A DNA stretch of 57,416 bases from positions 1 through 57,416 of the forward strand of contig CAWEYS010000003.1 in NCBI GenBank assembly GCA_963813355.1. Direction: 5' to 3'. The DNA comes from DATAGF01 sp963813355 (GTDB taxonomy: Bacteria; Actinomycetota; Thermoleophilia; Miltoncostaeales; Miltoncostaeaceae). The notes under the pieces are model-generated. The model ran no database searches and was not told the DNA's origin. It saw only the letters and a list, made by a program, of their open reading frames with translations. Position numbers and translations under genes: made by a program. Shown piece after piece: positions 33,425 through 44,465 of the stretch. Numbering within the stretch: position 1 is the stretch's first letter; each line of letters starts with the position of its first letter.

Positions 33425-35513
33425 ATGTCCAGGAAGGCCGTCGGCATCGTCGCGCTCCTCGCGGCGCTTTCCGGCCTCGTGCCGGCGGCGAGCGCGCAGC
33501 CGGGCCCCGTCCAGGCGTGCACACCGATGGCAACCCCCGCCGGGATCGTCCGTCCGGAGCGCATCTGCCGGTCGCCGGGCGAGCTCGACGCGCTCCTGCG
33601 CTCGACGTACGTCGGCCGGGTCGTCATCCCTCGAGATGTGCGATGGGAGATGCGCGCGGGCGACGGGCGCCCCCTGGGGTCCATCCCCGTGCGTTCGGGC
33701 ATCGAGCTCGTGGGCCAGCGCGGCGACCTGGGGAGCCGCCCGCTGTTGTTCACCGACCATCGCGCCGAGGGCTTCACGCTCTTCCAGGTGAACGGCAGCG
33801 ACGTGCGCATCGAGGGCCTTCACCTGCGTGGTCCCTACCGTCCAGAGGACCGGAAGAAGGCCCTCGAGGGCGTCGAGGCGATCTCCGTGCTGCAGGACGC
33901 CGGCGAGCTGGTTGCCAGGGACACCCCCGCCCGGCCCGATCGGCCGCAGGATCACCGTGGCCGACAACGAGATCGAGGGGTTCACGGACGCCGTCGGCGT
34001 CCGCGGGACGATCTTCGCCGACGACCCGGCGTCCTATCACAAGCCTTGCGCCCCCGCGCCCGAGTGCCCGTATCCCCGGTCCACCGACGCGGCCCTCGTG
34101 AGGGTCGAGCGGAACTACCTCCACAACAACGCCGTGAACGGCGGCGGCTACGGGGTCGTGGTCGACGGAGGGTCCTACGCGACGATCGAGGGGAACGTCT
34201 TCGAGTACAACAACCACGCGGTCGCCGCCAGCGGGCAGGCCTACAGCGGCTACGTCGCGCGCTTCAACTACGTGCTCCAGGGCGCGCTGACCTACGGGGA
34301 TGACGACACCTACTCCCAGAGCTTCGACGTGCATGGCAGGCGCGGGGCGGCCGAGAAGAAGTACGTGGGCGGCCCGGCCGGGACGTACTTCGACGTCTCC
34401 CTGAACACGGTGCTCGGAGCCCAGCGGTACGGCTTCCTGGGGCGCCTCACGCGGGCGGCCTTCGCGCTTCGGGGCCGGCCCGCGGAGGGCGCGTACTTCC
34501 GCGACAACGTCCTCGTCCACGACGGCTTCGACGAGGCCGTGAAGCTGAGGAGCGGTGACGACGGCAGCCTGGACGACGATCGGCCCAGCACCTTCAACCT
34601 GCGCGCCGGGGGGAACCGCTACGAGACCGACCAATCGGCCGAGCTCGCGGCGGGCGACTTCGACGGCGACGGCCGCACGGACGTCTTCGTCGCCAACGGC
34701 ACGGCCTGGTTCTTCTCCCGCGGGGGCATCAGGCCGTGGGAGTTCCTGCGCGCGTCGACCAAGCGCACCGGTCAGCTCGCCTTCGCCGACATCGACAACG
34801 ACCGCGCCACGGACGTGCTCTACCGGGACCCCGCGGGCAACCTGGGCTACGTCCCCAGAGGGGGAACGGCGCCACTGGTCCCGCTCACCACCTCTCCGGT
34901 GCCCGTTGCGGACCTGCGCTTCGGAGACTTCGACGGGGACGGCCTGACCGACATCTTCCGCACCGTCCGCGGCCAGTGGTCGGTCTGGTACGGGAGCGCG
35001 CGCGCCTGGCGGCCGGCGCAGACCTCCTCGAAGGCGATCTCGGAGCTGCTCTTCGGCGAGTTCGACGCGGTGCGCGGCACCGACGTCGCCGGGGTCAACG
35101 CCGCCGGCTGGCAGCAGTCGAGCGGCGCCACCGGGCGGTGGGCCCGGCTCAACGGGCGGCTCACGCGCTCGTTCTCCTCGGCGGTGGCGGCCGACTTCGA
35201 CGGCAACGGCAGGACCGACATCGCGATCGGCGACGGCCAGACGTGGCGCTACAGCCGCGACGGCCGCGCCCGCCTCACGTCGCTCCGCCGCGGCGCCCCG
35301 AACCCCCCGTACCCGCCGCTGAAGCGGCTGCTCATCGGCCGCTTCGACGGCGGCCCGCGCGCCGGCGTCGTGAGCCTGGGCCTGAGGCGCCGGGTCGTCG
35401 GCTTCGGTCGCGACGCGCGCGTGGTGTTCGGCCCCGGCGAGCGGCTACTCATCTGGCCGGGCCTCGGCAGCGGCGAGGCCTTCCGCCTGCGCTCCGAGCA
35501 GAACATGCGATGA
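33425..35513 (+). CDS. secreted beta-helix plus FG-GAP/VCBS repeat protein (one frame break)
   Basis: About 695 residues. It has a signal peptide (MSRKAVGIVALLAALSGLVP, cleaved near ASA). A parallel beta-helix region of the pectate-lyase-like kind comes next (VRIEGLHLRGP, ITVADNEIEGF, VRVERNYLHNNAVNG, ATIEGNVFEYNNHAV, FRDNVLVHDGFDEAV), then four or more FG-GAP calcium-loop repeats (AAGDFDGDGRTDVF, FADIDNDRATDVLY, FGDFDGDGLTDIF, AADFDGNGRTDIA). An extra C in the run 33924-33928 shifts the frame between ELVARDTP and GPIGRRITVADNEI; both sides are otherwise clean. ATG 33413 is an alternative start. The stop overlaps the next ATG (ATGA). Confidence 0.75.
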
Positions 35514-37151
35514 GGCGGAGCGCGCTCGCTGTGCTCGCGCTCGCGGCCCTCGCGCTGGGGCTCGCGGCCGCGCTCGCCCTCGGCCGGCCCCGGCGACCTG
35601 GACCGCGGCTTCGGCGCCTGGCGGCACGCGAAGGATCGAGAGCATGGCGATACGCCGGGGCGCTGGCCGTCCAGCCGGACGGGAAGATCGTCGTGGCCGG
35701 CTTCGGGACGAACGGGGACGTCGCGGTGGGGCGCATCAACCCCGACGGCTCGGACGACCCCGCCTTCGGCGGCACGCGCCTCATCGACTTCGGGAGCTTC
35801 GACATCGGCGAGGCGGTGGCGCTTCAGCCCGACGGCAAGATCGTCGTCGCCGGCCGGAGCGGCGCGAGACGCACTGGCGATCGCCCGGCTGAACCCCGAC
35901 GGCTCGCCCGACATGGGCTTCGGCACCGCCGGCAAGCGCGTAATCGACTACGGGGGGCCGACCGTCGACCGCGCCGAGGGCGTCGCCATCCAGCCGGACG
36001 GAAAGATCGTGCGTGGCCGGCGTCGGCGGCGCTCGACCGCACGATCGTCGTCACGCGGCTCGAGCCCAACGGCGCCGACGACACCGGCTTCGGCAGTGGC
36101 GGCACCCGGCGCGTCGACTTCGGCCTCGGCTACGAGGAGGGCAGGGCGCTCGCGCTGCAGCCCGACGGGAAGATCGTCGTCGCCGGCTTCACGCGCGGAG
36201 CCAAGGGGGGTTCGAACTGACGACGAGTCGCGATCGCTCGGCTGAACCCGGACGGCTCGCCCGACATGGGCTTCGGCACGGCGCGGCAAGCGGGTGATCA
36301 CCCAGAGGCCTCGCGACAGCGCCGAGGCACTGGCGATCCAGCCGAACGGCGGGATCCGTGGTCGTCGCCGCGTTCGGAGGCAGCTTCCTGGTCACGGCGT
36401 CTCGACGAGGACGGCTTCGATGACCTCGACTTCGGGCCGGCGGCGGACGGCGACGCCGTCCGCTTCGGCCCCTACTCCGCCCGCGCTGACGCGGTGGCGC
36501 TGCAGCCGGACGGCAAGATCGTCGCCGTGGGCACGGGCGGGCAACGCCCTGGCCGTCGCGCGATTGCAGCCGGGCGGCGCGCTCGACGCGACCTTCGGCG
36601 GCTTCGATCAGGACGGCAACAGGACCGGCAAGCGGAGGCTGACGCTGCCCGTCATCGCCGACGGCACCGCGGTGGCGCTGCAGGCCGACGGGCGGATCGT
36701 GGCCGCGGGGGCGCACCAGGACGCGCCCGCCATGGTGGCGCGCTTCGAGGGCGACCCGCGCCCCGTCGGAGGCGCGGGCGCCCCGGGCGGCTCGGGCCCG
36801 GGGGCCGCCGCCGGCGGGAGCCTCCCGCGCTGCGCCGGCAGGCCGGCGACGATCGTGGGCACCGGCGGCCGCGACGTCCTGCGCGGCACCCGGCGGGCCG
36901 ACGTGATCGTGGCCCTCGGCGGGGACGACCTGGTCACGGCGGGAGCCGGTGACGACCTGGTCTGCGGGGGCGCCGGGCGCGACCGCCTGCTCGGGCAGAA
37001 GGGCGCCGACCGCCTCCTGGGCCAGGGCGGGCGCGATCGCCTGCTCGGGGGGCCCGGCGCCGACGCCCTGCGCGGCGGGGCGGCCCGCGACGCCTGCCTG
37101 GGCGGCGGCGGCCGCGACCGCGCCGCCTGCGAGACGCGGCGAGGCCTCTGA
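35510..37151 (+). pseudogene. delta-60 repeat protein with RTX-like C-terminus (many frame breaks)
   Basis: Starts at ATG 35510, overlapping the previous stop. It has a signal peptide (LAVLALAALALGLAAALALG), then at least five delta-60 repeats of the form ALQPDGKIVVAGF ... RLNPDGS-D-GFG-GG. The repeats appear in turn in all three frames; I count about eight breaks, for example near 35600, 35870, 36012, 36035, 36215, 36290, 36350 and 36540. From about 36560 the frame is clean to the end and gives an RTX-like calcium-binding module (VIVALGGDDLVTAGAGDDLV, GGAGRDRLLGQKGADRLLGQ, GGPGADALRGGAARDACLGG) ending in AACETRRGL. Either consensus errors cluster in the repeats or the gene is decaying. Confidence 0.65.
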
Positions 37152-37224
37152 TGCCCGGGGCGAGGAGCCGCCTCGTCATCGCCCTGATGCCGGCCGTTGG
37201 TAAGCGGCGCCTAAGACGGCGGCA

Positions 37225-37230
37225 TACCGT
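37225..37230 (+). promoter_or_regulatory. -10 element before the HET-C/PLAT gene
   Basis: TACCGT with TTGGTA about 21 nt upstream is a weak promoter. Transcription would start near 37237, giving a leader with GGAGGGGG before ATG 37279. It implies a second entry point in the secreted-protein cluster. Confidence 0.35.
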
Positions 37231-37278
37231 CGTCCCCCGATGCCACCAGACGCCCCGATCCCCGGAGGGGGACCCAAG

Positions 37279-39613
37279 ATGCGGACCGGCGGACGCGCCC
37301 GTCGGCTGACGAGGGCGATGCTCTGGCCGCTGGTGGCCGCCGCCCTGTTCGCGGGCGCGGGCCCCGCCGGGGCCTACTACACGGGACCCCACGCCGACAT
37401 CACCGAGGACGCGATGACCGCCGAGGGCTTCGGGCCCAACGCGGTCGGCGTGGCGCAGGTCAACAACTGGTTCGTCGACTTCTACGAGAACGACACCCAG
37501 AACCCGTTCTCCGGGCACGCCGACATCGACGCCAGGCTGGGCGCGTTGGCCCTCTTCACCGAGGACTGGTCGGACGAGCTGGTCGCCGCGGCCGAGCGCG
37601 GCCACTTCGACAGCTCCACGCCGGGGCTCTCCAACACGGCCGGGGTCACCCACGAGTGGGACCGGCTGCGGCGGGTCACCTGGACCCTGTCGCGCGAGGC
37701 CTGCGCGAAGGGGGACCCCCTGCAGCTGCTCGGCGTGCTCGGCATCAGCCTGCACCAGGTGCAGGACTTCTACACCCACACGAACTGGATCGAGCCGAAG
37801 AACTCCGGGGGCGCCGAGGTGCCGCTCGGCTCCGACGGCCCCGGCTGGCAGGCGCGCGGCTTCGGCAGCAGCCCCACCTGGTTCGATGTGCCGGCGGCCG
37901 AGCGCGAGAAGGTCACCGTCTACACGGCCAGCACGCCCGGACACGAGCGCAAGCACGGCGAGTGGGACGGCAGCGAAGAGGGCGTCGCGAGCGACGGCAA
38001 CACGACCCTGTCGGGCACGATGGCGAAGGACTGGCACGGCCGGCCGCTCTACCTGCAGTCGGCGATCGCCGCCTACTTCGCCACGCGCCAGTGGCTGCGG
38101 GCCGTCCGCTCGTGGGTCGCCGACGAGGCCTGCTGGGCCCGCGCCCAGCGCTACTCCGAGCGCCTGCGCGACCTGCGCCACGACGAGGCCGGCTCGTTCG
38201 GGATCTCCCTCTACGCCGGGCGCTGGCAGGGCCAGGGCGATCCGACGTTCGGCCCCGTGCCGGGGCGCGGCGGCAGCCTGCCGAACCTCCGCGCGGTCGT
38301 CACGAGCTACTTCAAGCCCGGCGCCGTCCCCTTCGTGCTGCGCGGGCGCACTCTGTTCCGCCGCCGCTTCGAGGACCTGGTCCTCCGCATGGCGGACTTC
38401 AACCCGGACGGCCAGATCGCGCCGGTGCCCTCGAGCCAGGACCTCCAGCGGGCGATGCGGATCGTGGTGCTGCGCGTGCTGCATATGCGCGGGATCGACC
38501 TGGGCGACCCCGGCCCATTCGAGGCCGACATGTACGCGCGGGCCCGGATCGCCGGCCAGCCGTTCGCCTCGGCCGTGATCCACGGCGAGGACAGCTTCTC
38601 CTTCCCCGACCCCCACGAGCCCTCCACCTGGCTGAAGGCCGTCCCGGCGGTGCCCGGCGAGGGCGAGCCCGTGGAGTCGATCGAGGTCGAGGTCACGACC
38701 GGCGACGTGCGCTTCGCCGGCACCGACGACGACGTCTGGCTCAGGCTCGGACGGCGCCTGCGCTTTCCCCTCGACAAGCGGCTCTACGACGACTTCGAGC
38801 GCGGCGACCGCGACACCTACAGCGTGCCGATCGACGGGGCGGTGGCCGACGGCATGCGCGTCGGCGACATCACCCAGGTGCAGATCGAGAAGTCGCGCGA
38901 CGGCGTCGCAGGGGGCTGGCGGCTCGCGGGCGTGCGGCTCCGCGTGAACGGCCGCGTGATCTACAGCAACCGGAGCGTCGCCCGCTGGCTCGAGAACCGC
39001 CGCCGCACGTGGACCGCGCCCGACTTCGTGCCGCGCGCGCCCCCGCGGCACCAAGATCCCCGTGTCGCTACGGCTCGGCGAGGACGACTACCTCTTCGGC
39101 GACGACGACGCGGGCGACATCAACCCCTACGACCGCCGCCGCACCGTGTCGATCGGCTACGCCCCGGGACCGCCCCTCGAGCGCCGGACCACCGGCGGCG
39201 GCCTGCTCGGCGGGCGCCTCGACGACGGCGGCGAGGCGACGGTGCGCTACCGCCTGGAGACGATCACGCCCGAGCCGATCCGGATCGCCCCCCCACCGCC
39301 GCCCCCACCGACTCCGCCGCCCCCGCCGCCCCCGCCGCCCGACCTCGTGGTCACGGCGTTCACCCTCGGCAGCGTGACGGTCACGAACCTCGGGCCCGGC
39401 CCCGCCGGCCCGTTCCGCCTCCGGGCCGGCAACGCGATCACCACGGTCTTCCAATCCTTCGCAGGGCTCGGCCCCGGGGCAACCGAGACGCGCGCGCTCA
39501 GCCCGCCGCTCACGTGCACGGCCACTCACATCGCGATCGTCGACGACCTCGAGCAGGTGGCCGAGACCAACGAGGTCAACAACGTGAGGGACGTGGAGCC
39601 GGCGATCTGCTGA
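37279..39613 (+). CDS. secreted HET-C/PLC-like protein with PLAT and CARDB domains (one frame break)
   Basis: About 778 residues. The signal peptide ends near AGAYY. The N-terminal domain resembles bacterial HET-C/zinc-dependent phospholipase C folds: GPHADITEDAM, GHADIDARLG, GVTHEWDRL and SLHQVQDFYTHTNWIE supply conserved His/Asp/Glu metal-type ligands. A PLAT/LH2-like domain follows (VEVTTGDVRFAGTDDDVWLR and RGDRDTYSVPI), then a second, shorter DDYLFGDDDAGDINPYDRR segment, a Pro-rich hinge and a CARDB-like adhesive domain (DLVVTAFTLGSVTVTNLGPG, VAETNEVNNV). ATG 37279 has GGAGGGGG 7 nt upstream. An extra C in 39040-39044 breaks the frame between the two PLAT-like parts. The predicted role is lipid or membrane binding or hydrolysis outside the cell. 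Confidence 0.75.
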
Positions 39614-41339
39614 TGCCCCGACACCGCGCCCGTGGGATCTCAAGAGGCTTTCGGAGAGTGTCACAGCTTCGGGCGGTACACCTCGCGGCGCTCGCGCTCG
39701 CGGCCCTCGCGCTGGCGCTCTCGGTCGGGCTCGCGCTCGGCGCGCCCGCCGATCTGGACACGAGCTTCGACGGCGACGGCAAGCGGACGATCGACTACGG
39801 CGGCGCCGACAGCGGGCAGGCCGTGGCCCTGCAACCGGACGGCAAGATCCTGGTCGCCGGCTACGGCGGCTCCAACACGGCGATGACGGTCACGCGCCTG
39901 AACCCCGACGGCTCGCTCGACAACAGCTTCGACGGCGACGGCACGGCCGGGGTGGACCTGACGGGCGGCGACGAGCGCGCCTACGCGCTCGCCCTGCAGC
40001 CCGACGGCAAGGTCGTCATCGTCGGCGAGACGAGGCGCAGTCGGCCGGGCCGCGAACATCGCCGTCGCCCGGCTCAACCCCGACGGCTCCCCCGACCTCG
40101 GCTTCGACGGCACCGGCATGAGGCTCATCGACTACGCCTCAGCGACGACCGCGGCCAGCGCCGTGGCCCTGCAGCCCGACGGCAAGATCCTCGTCGCCGG
40201 CTACGGCGGCCCTTCGACACACGCGATGACGGTCACCCGCCTGAACCCGGACGGCTCGAACGACATAAGCTTCGGCGACGGGCGGCACGGGCGGCGTCGA
40301 CCTGGGCGGGCTCGAGCGGGCCATCGGGGTGGCGCTGAGCGGGACGGCAAGATCGTCGTCGTCGGTGAGAGGAGCGCCACGACCGGGCGGCGGCGTCAGG
40401 GGAACGTCGTCGTCGCGCGGCTCGGCGCCGGCGGCTCGCCACGACGGGGACTTCGGGATCAACGGGTCGAGGGTCATCGACTAGCGGCGGCGACGACGGC
40501 GGTCAGGCGGTGACGTTGCAGCCTGACGGCAAGATCGTCCTGGCCGGCTTCCGGACGGGCCTCGGCGGCGGCGAGTGGCGGTCACGCGGCTGAACCCGGA
40601 CGGCTCGAACGACGACAGCTTCGTAACGGCGGCAGCACGGACCTCGACTTCGGCGCCACGGACGACGGCCAACGCGGTGGCGCTCCAGCCAAACGGCAAG
40701 ATCGTGGTCGCCGGCTGCACGGGCGGCGGCGCGCCTTGCCCGGGAACTTCGCGATCGGCCGCCTCCAGCCGGGCGGCTCGCCCGACACGACCTTCGACTT
40801 CGACGGACGGCGCACGGTGGACGTCGGCGGAGTGGACGCGGCTACGGGCTGGCGCTCCAGCCGAACGGGAGGATCGTCGTCGCCGGCGAGACGAAGTCGG
40901 CGACAATGTCGCGATCGCGCGCCTGGAGGGCGACCCGCCGCCGCCTGGAGGGGGTGCCGGCTCCGGACCCGGTCCCGGCGGTTCGGCCGGCGGCAGGGCG
41001 GTGCCACGGTGTGCCGGGCAGCGGGCGACGATCGTCGGCACCTCGCGGCGCGACGTACTGCGCGGCACTCCGCGCCCCGATGTGATCGTGGCCCTGGGCG
41101 GCAACGACGTGGTCAGGGCGGGAGCGGGCCACGACCTGGTCTGCGGGGGCGCCGGCCGCGACCGCCTGCTCGGCCAGGCCGGCGCCGACGGCCTCCTCGG
41201 CGAGCGCGGCGCCGACCGCCTGGTGGGCGGGGCCGGCAAGGACCTCCTGCAGGGCGGCCCTGGCCGTGACCGGCTCCTCGGCGGCCCGGGGATCGACCTC
41301 CTGGCCGGCGGCGCGGGGCGCGACCGCCAGACCCAATAG
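39613..41339 (+). pseudogene. second delta-60 repeat protein with RTX-like C-terminus (many frame breaks)
   Basis: ATG 39613 overlaps the HET-C gene stop (TGATG). It has a signal peptide (ALALAALALALSVGLALG), then DLDTSFDGDGKRTIDYGGAD and six or so delta-60 repeats (VALQPDGKILVAGYGGSNTA, VTRLNPDGSLDNSFDGDG). Frames change repeatedly near 40035, 40285, 40340, 40430, 40500, 40570, 40630, 40720, 40840 and 40890. The C-terminal RTX-like module from about 40915 is clean (VIVALGGNDVVRAGAGHDLV, then GGAGRDRLLGQAGADGLLGE) and ends at 41339. It is a paralogue of the gene at 35510, and the repeats are again where the breaks concentrate. Confidence 0.65.
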
Positions 41340-41341
41340 CC

Positions 41342-43153
41342 GTGCGGCTTCGCCGAGAGCCTTCCGTGTCCGTCAGAAGGCGTTCCACGCTCCGCGATCG
41401 CGGGTGGTGGGGGGTGACGCTTCTCCTCGCCGGGACGCTCGTCCTGCTTGGCGACGACCGCCGCCTGGGGGGTCGGCGAGCTGACCCAGAAGCCCGGCAC
41501 GGCGGGCTGCATCTCGGAGACCGTGCCCGGCCCCCCCTGCGTCGTCGGCAGGGCGCTCAACGGCGCTTTCGGCGTCGCCGCAAGCGCAGATGGCAAGAGC
41601 GTCTACGTCGCCTCGTTCGAGTCCGACGCGGTCGCGGTCTTCGACCGCGATCCGGCCGGGGGGCTGGCGCAGAAGGCGGGCGCGTTCGGCTGCGTCGCGC
41701 AGCTCGGCGGCACCTGTCAGGGTCAGGACGGGAAAGGGCTCGACGGCGCCTCCGGCGTGGCCACGAGCGGGGACGGAAAGAGCGTCTACGTCGCCTCCAC
41801 CAACTCCGACGCCGTCGCGGTCTTCGAACGTGACCCGGCCACCGGGGCGCTGGCCCAGAAGGCGGACCCCGATGGTTGCTACGTGCAGCGCGGCAGCCCG
41901 GGGACCGGCTGCCTGGGTGGGGACGGGCTCGACGCCGCCGCGGGCGTCGCGGTGAGTCCCGACGGCACGAGCGTCTACGTCACCGGCAACCTGTCCGACG
42001 CGGTCGCGATCTTCGAGCGCAACGCAGCGACCGGGGCGCTGAGGCAGGTACCCGGCGAGGGCGGCTGCGTCTCCACATCGGGACGGCCGGCACCGATGCG
42101 CAGGATGGGGACGGCGCTCGACGGCGCGGGCACTGTCGCCGTGAGCCCTGACGGCAGGAGCGTCTACGTCGCCTCCTTCAACTCCGACGCGGTGGCGATC
42201 TTCGAGCGCGGTGCGGCGACCGGGACGCTGACCCAACTTGCGGGCCAGGCGGGCTGCGTCTCCCAGGGCGGCACCGGCGCTCCTGCCAGGCGGGGATCGG
42301 GCTCGACGGCGTCTCGGGTCTGGCCATCAGCGCCGACGGCAGGAGCGTCTATGCGGCCTCCGCGAACTCCGACGCCGTCGCGGTCTTCGATCGCGACCCG
42401 GCGACCGGGGCGCTGGCGCAGAAGCCGGGCACGGCCGGCTGCGTCTCCGAGGACGGCACCGCCGGGGCGTGCCAGGACGGGACGGCGCTTGACGTCGCCC
42501 GCGGCGTCGCCGTGAGTCCCGACGGCCAGAGCGTCTACGTCGTCTCGCAGGGCTCCGGCGCGGCGGCGGTCTTCGATCGCGACCCGGCGACCGGGGCGCT
42601 GGCGCAGAAGCCGGGCACGGCCGGCTGCGTCTCCGATGACGGAACGGGCGGCGCGTGCCAGGACGGCAGGGCGCTCGACGACGCCCGTGGCGTCGCGGCG
42701 AGCGCGGATGGCAAGAGCGTCTACATCGCCTCGTTCGTGTCCGACGCGGTGGCGGTCTTCGACTCGGCGATCGCGTCGCCACCTGCTCCGCCCCCGCCGG
42801 CGCGGGCGGGCGGCGTCGCCACGCCGGGCCTCGTGAGGTGCCAGGGCGCGCGGGCGACGATCGTCGCCACCGGGCCGCGCACGCGCGGCACCCGGCGGCG
42901 CGACGTGATCGTGGGGCGCGCGGGTCGGGACGTCATCCGCGGCCTGGGCGGCAACGACCTGATCTGTGGTCGCGGCGGTCGCGACCTGCTGATCGGCGGC
43001 GCGGGCGCCGACCGGCTCCTCGGCGGGGGCGGCGCCGACCGGCTGCTCGGCGGCCGCGGCCGTGATCGTCTGGAGGGCGGTCCGGGTCGCGACAGCTGCC
43101 TCGGGGGCCTGGGCCGCGACCGCGCCGCCTGCGAGACGCGGCGAGGCCTGTGA
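41342..43153 (+). pseudogene. YncE-like beta-propeller with RTX-like C-terminus (frame breaks)
   Basis: Starts at GTG 41342, 2 nt after the previous stop (GTG 41366 is an alternative). After a hydrophobic export signal (LLLAGTLVLLG) come six or seven 62-residue propeller repeats of the form GVAVSPDGxSVYVAS-NSDAVAVFDRDPATGALAQKPG-AGCVS. These resemble the lactonase/YncE blades, with one Cys per repeat. Two breaks: a +1 near 41455, just after the signal peptide, and a -1 near 42285 inside the fifth repeat. The C-terminus is the RTX-like module shared with the two delta-60 proteins (GRAGRDVIRGLGGNDLICGR) and ends with the same AACETRRGL. Confidence 0.65.
41530..42770 (+). repeat. 186-bp period tandem coding repeats
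   Basis: Propeller-blade repeats; the best-conserved pair (42381-42450 and 42567-42636) is nearly identical over 70 bp at an offset of 186 bp (62 codons). Earlier units are more diverged. Confidence 0.7.
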
Positions 43154-44461
43154 TGCCCGGCATGAGCGCCATGCGCTGGACCCGTCTACTGCTCGCCGTG
43201 CCCGTCCTCGTCGTCGCGACGCTCCGTCCGGATGCGTCGTGTGGAGGTCGTCCGAGACCCATCAGGTCAAGACGATCGGCGCCGTCGAGACGACCTTCAC
43301 CGCGTGCGCCTCGGGATCCTCGGGCTGCGATGACCTGGGCTTCTCCCAGATCCAGGCCTTCCCGGGCACCGGCCAGATCCTCATCGCCGCGCTGGTCCCG
43401 GCGCGCGTCGGCCTGCCCGCCACCTTCGCCTCGACGGGCCCGGAGCCCCTGGCCTTCTCCCAGAGCCCGAGCTACACCTCCGAGCTGCAGCGGCTCGAGC
43501 CCCACCCCGGCTTACGCTGGGCCGGCTACATCTCGGCGATCACGAGCTACGCGCCCGAGAGCGGCCCCCAGGCCCTGTCGGCCTCGCTCGCCCTGGCGCT
43601 CGGGCAGGGCGCGGACGGCAGCCCCTTCGCGGGCGGGCTCGCCGCCGACCTGGTGATCGGCGCGCGCCAGGTGACGGACGCCTTCCCGGCCACTCGGCCG
43701 GTGGCCTGCGGGACCTCCCTGACCACCCTCTTCGACGAGGACCCGGCGGAGCCGACCGTCGCGGCCGTCATCTGCAAGGACGACGCCTTCGACTTCTCGG
43801 TCCCCACGCGCGACCTCGGCATCCTCGCGGGAGAGGCCACGCGCCGGCGCGAGGCCCGGGACCCTCGCCGTCCTCCCGTTCACCCTGCGCTACGCGGGGT
43901 TGGAGGGAGGCCCCCAGACGATCTACGGGCTGTCGGCGACGAGCACGCTGACCGGCGGCGCGCTCGCGGTCACCCCCGGCACCATCGCGCCCGGGACCGA
44001 CAGCACGAGCAAGGCGCTGGTGGCCGTCGGCATCCCGGCCGGCGCGCGGGCCGGTACCTACGACGTGACGCTCACGGCCCGCCTCGCCAACGGCCAGGCC
44101 CGCACGGGCGTGGGCCGCCTCACCGTGAGCGGCGGCGGTGCCGCGGGCGGCGGGGGCGGGAAGAGCGGGCCTGCGGCCCGGCTCAGGCTGACGGCGGTCC
44201 TGCCGAAGCGGCTCTCCGTCAGGATCGCGCGTCGCCGGGGCATCGTGGTCCTGATCGGCGCCAACACTGCCCGGCCGGGCGCGGGTGCAGCTCTTCCAAG
44301 GGCCCGGTACGAAGCCGAAGGCGTCCAAGGGCGTGCGGCTGCGGGTGCCCGGCCCCGTCCGAGTGGTGCTGAAGAGCCCGAACCTGAAGGCCGGCCCCTA
44401 TCGGATCGTCATCGCGGCCGACGGGCGCAGGTTCGTGCGGCGCGCGACGCTGGCGAGGTAG
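43153..44461 (+). pseudogene. exported lipoprotein, paralogue 1 (three frame breaks)
   Basis: ATG 43153 overlaps the previous stop (TGATG). The signal peptide (WTRLLLAVPVLVVATL) runs into a lipobox SGCVVW only after a frame change near 43225. The body matches the next gene closely: TFASTGPEPLAFSQSPSYTS, LQRLEPHPGLRWAGYISAIT, VPTRDLGILAGEA. Further breaks lie near 43855 and 44280. The C-terminus (VRLRVPGPVRVVLKSPNLKA, GPYRIVIAADGRRFVRRATL) is a small beta domain common in this organism's secreted proteins. The function is unknown. Confidence 0.65.
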
Positions 44462-44465
44462 CCAC

